This document shows, piece after piece, positions 63,250 to 64,000 of a stretch of DNA of 64,000 nucleotides (the first letter of the stretch is position 1; each line of letters begins with the position of its first letter). The stretch spans positions 248,001-312,000 of the forward strand of contig CM024178.1 of assembly GCA_013433145.1 (NCBI GenBank), given 5' to 3'. Source of the DNA: Ascaris suum. Lineage: Eukaryota; Nematoda; Chromadorea; Rhabditida; Ascarididae. The position numbers were made by a program, and so were the translations under genes. The notes beneath the pieces are model-generated. The model was given only the letters and a program-made list of their open reading frames with translations, ran no database searches and was not told where the DNA came from.

Positions 63250-64000
63250 GTCTATCTCAGCATAGCTTCCTTTTTTTGTTGTGGCTCTTTGTCTCTTCGG
63301 AAGAAAAAGAGTGGGTGGGCTAAGTGGATGAGAGTTTTATTCTGGGAAGAAGGCGATAGTAACACGTCAGTGGTCAGATGTCTAGAGGAACATTACATCT
63401 TCAAGGGATCGTTTATAGCAACATTTCTGAAAGGTCAACACCGAAATCAAAAAATCCTTTGAAGTTCTTTACGTTTCTTTTGTGGTATTCGGAGCGATCT
63501 GTTCTGTGAATAGCTGAGAGGTTTTCAGGTAAACTCTACTAAGTTAGTGCTAATGCCGAAGGGAGCATTAATGGTTTATGCAAGAAAGGGGGGGAGGCAG
63601 CTCATACTGTTGGTTTTTATGTTGTTTGCTGCTAAAGGGCTGATTATATAAATATGAAAATCAGCGATTTTTCAGTTGTTGGAGATGTCCTCAAGTAGAG
63701 GTAAACGTACGCTATACGAGTATCATAAAGTAAAACGGCCTGAAGGGAATATCGGTTGGAAATATGGTTTGGTAGACTATGACAGTAGTTGTAATGACAT
63801 ATTTGCAGCTTCCTTTATTGATGAAAGTTCTATCTTATTTTTTGGGAAGGGGGGGGGGGGAATGCGCAACTTCAACAATTGAAGCTTTGACGGGGAGTCT
63901 CTATGTCAATTGAATATTTTATTCCAGCAGCTGTATGGCAAAGGAATAGGCAGCACCATTGTTAAATTGTGAAGGTAATGGCTCTTGTAGGAGGCTTCGA
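63250..64000 (+). other. Last part of window: ehbp-1 intron or undetected exon
   Basis: After the donor at 63250 I find no exon matching the bMERB domain. A 25-nt piece between ttttcag and gtaaac near 63676-63702 has splice-like borders but an unconvincing peptide. A run of 12 G lies at 63849-63860. Confidence 0.35.

Noticed and set aside
1..64000. CRISPR arrays, bacterial operons, rRNA or tRNA genes
   Set aside because: None seen; spliced genes, telomere-type repeats and RTE point to a nematode nuclear genome.

Overview
This is eukaryotic DNA, most likely from a nematode and probably a strongylid (hookworm-like) worm. The evidence is: a degenerate interstitial array of the nematode telomere hexamer TTAGGC; three intron-rich genes with TTTTAG/TTNCAG-type 3' splice sites; candidate spliced-leader acceptors 8-28 nt ahead of three start codons; an RTE-clade non-LTR retrotransposon; and many (TA)n and poly-G tracts. 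The species is inferred from these traits, not read directly.

Layout. 1-7,665: gene-poor, with (TA)n hairpins, an ~800-bp TTAGGC-type array and a palindrome beside a long (TA)n run. 7,693-18,843 (+): a complete SLC2/GLUT-type facilitative sugar transporter in 11 exons (~519 aa; the first exon is tentative). 18,844-26,291: 7.4 kb with no gene I can support. 26,292-41,160 (-): a complete mitochondrial methylmalonyl-CoA mutase rebuilt from 17 exons, 750 codons plus stop, with one apparent GC-AG intron. 41,189-48,335: about 7 kb with no recognisable gene. 48,336-51,200 (+): a decayed RTE-type retrotransposon (endonuclease plus reverse transcriptase) with several frameshifts and a stop. 51,410-63,249 and beyond (+): the 5' part of an EHBP1 orthologue (NT-C2 domain, CH domain, NPF motif, start of the C-terminal helical region), cut off by the right edge of the window.

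The three genes are not an operon. The transporter and the mutase are convergent across a 7.4-kb gap. The mutase and ehbp-1 are divergent, and the RTE copy sits between their 5' ends, its tail 209 bp before the ehbp-1 ATG. The roles are separate housekeeping jobs: sugar uptake, propionyl-CoA/B12 metabolism, and endocytic recycling with actin linkage. Exon joins were made by hand by matching splice phase and family alignment from memory; no search was run. Most long single-frame ORFs here are shadows of exons, repeats or introns. I found no CRISPR array, rRNA or tRNA. I saw no clearly new multi-gene system; the most unusual items are the 42-bp perfect hairpin, the GC-AG intron, the telomeric-repeat array and the exon-fragment duplication.
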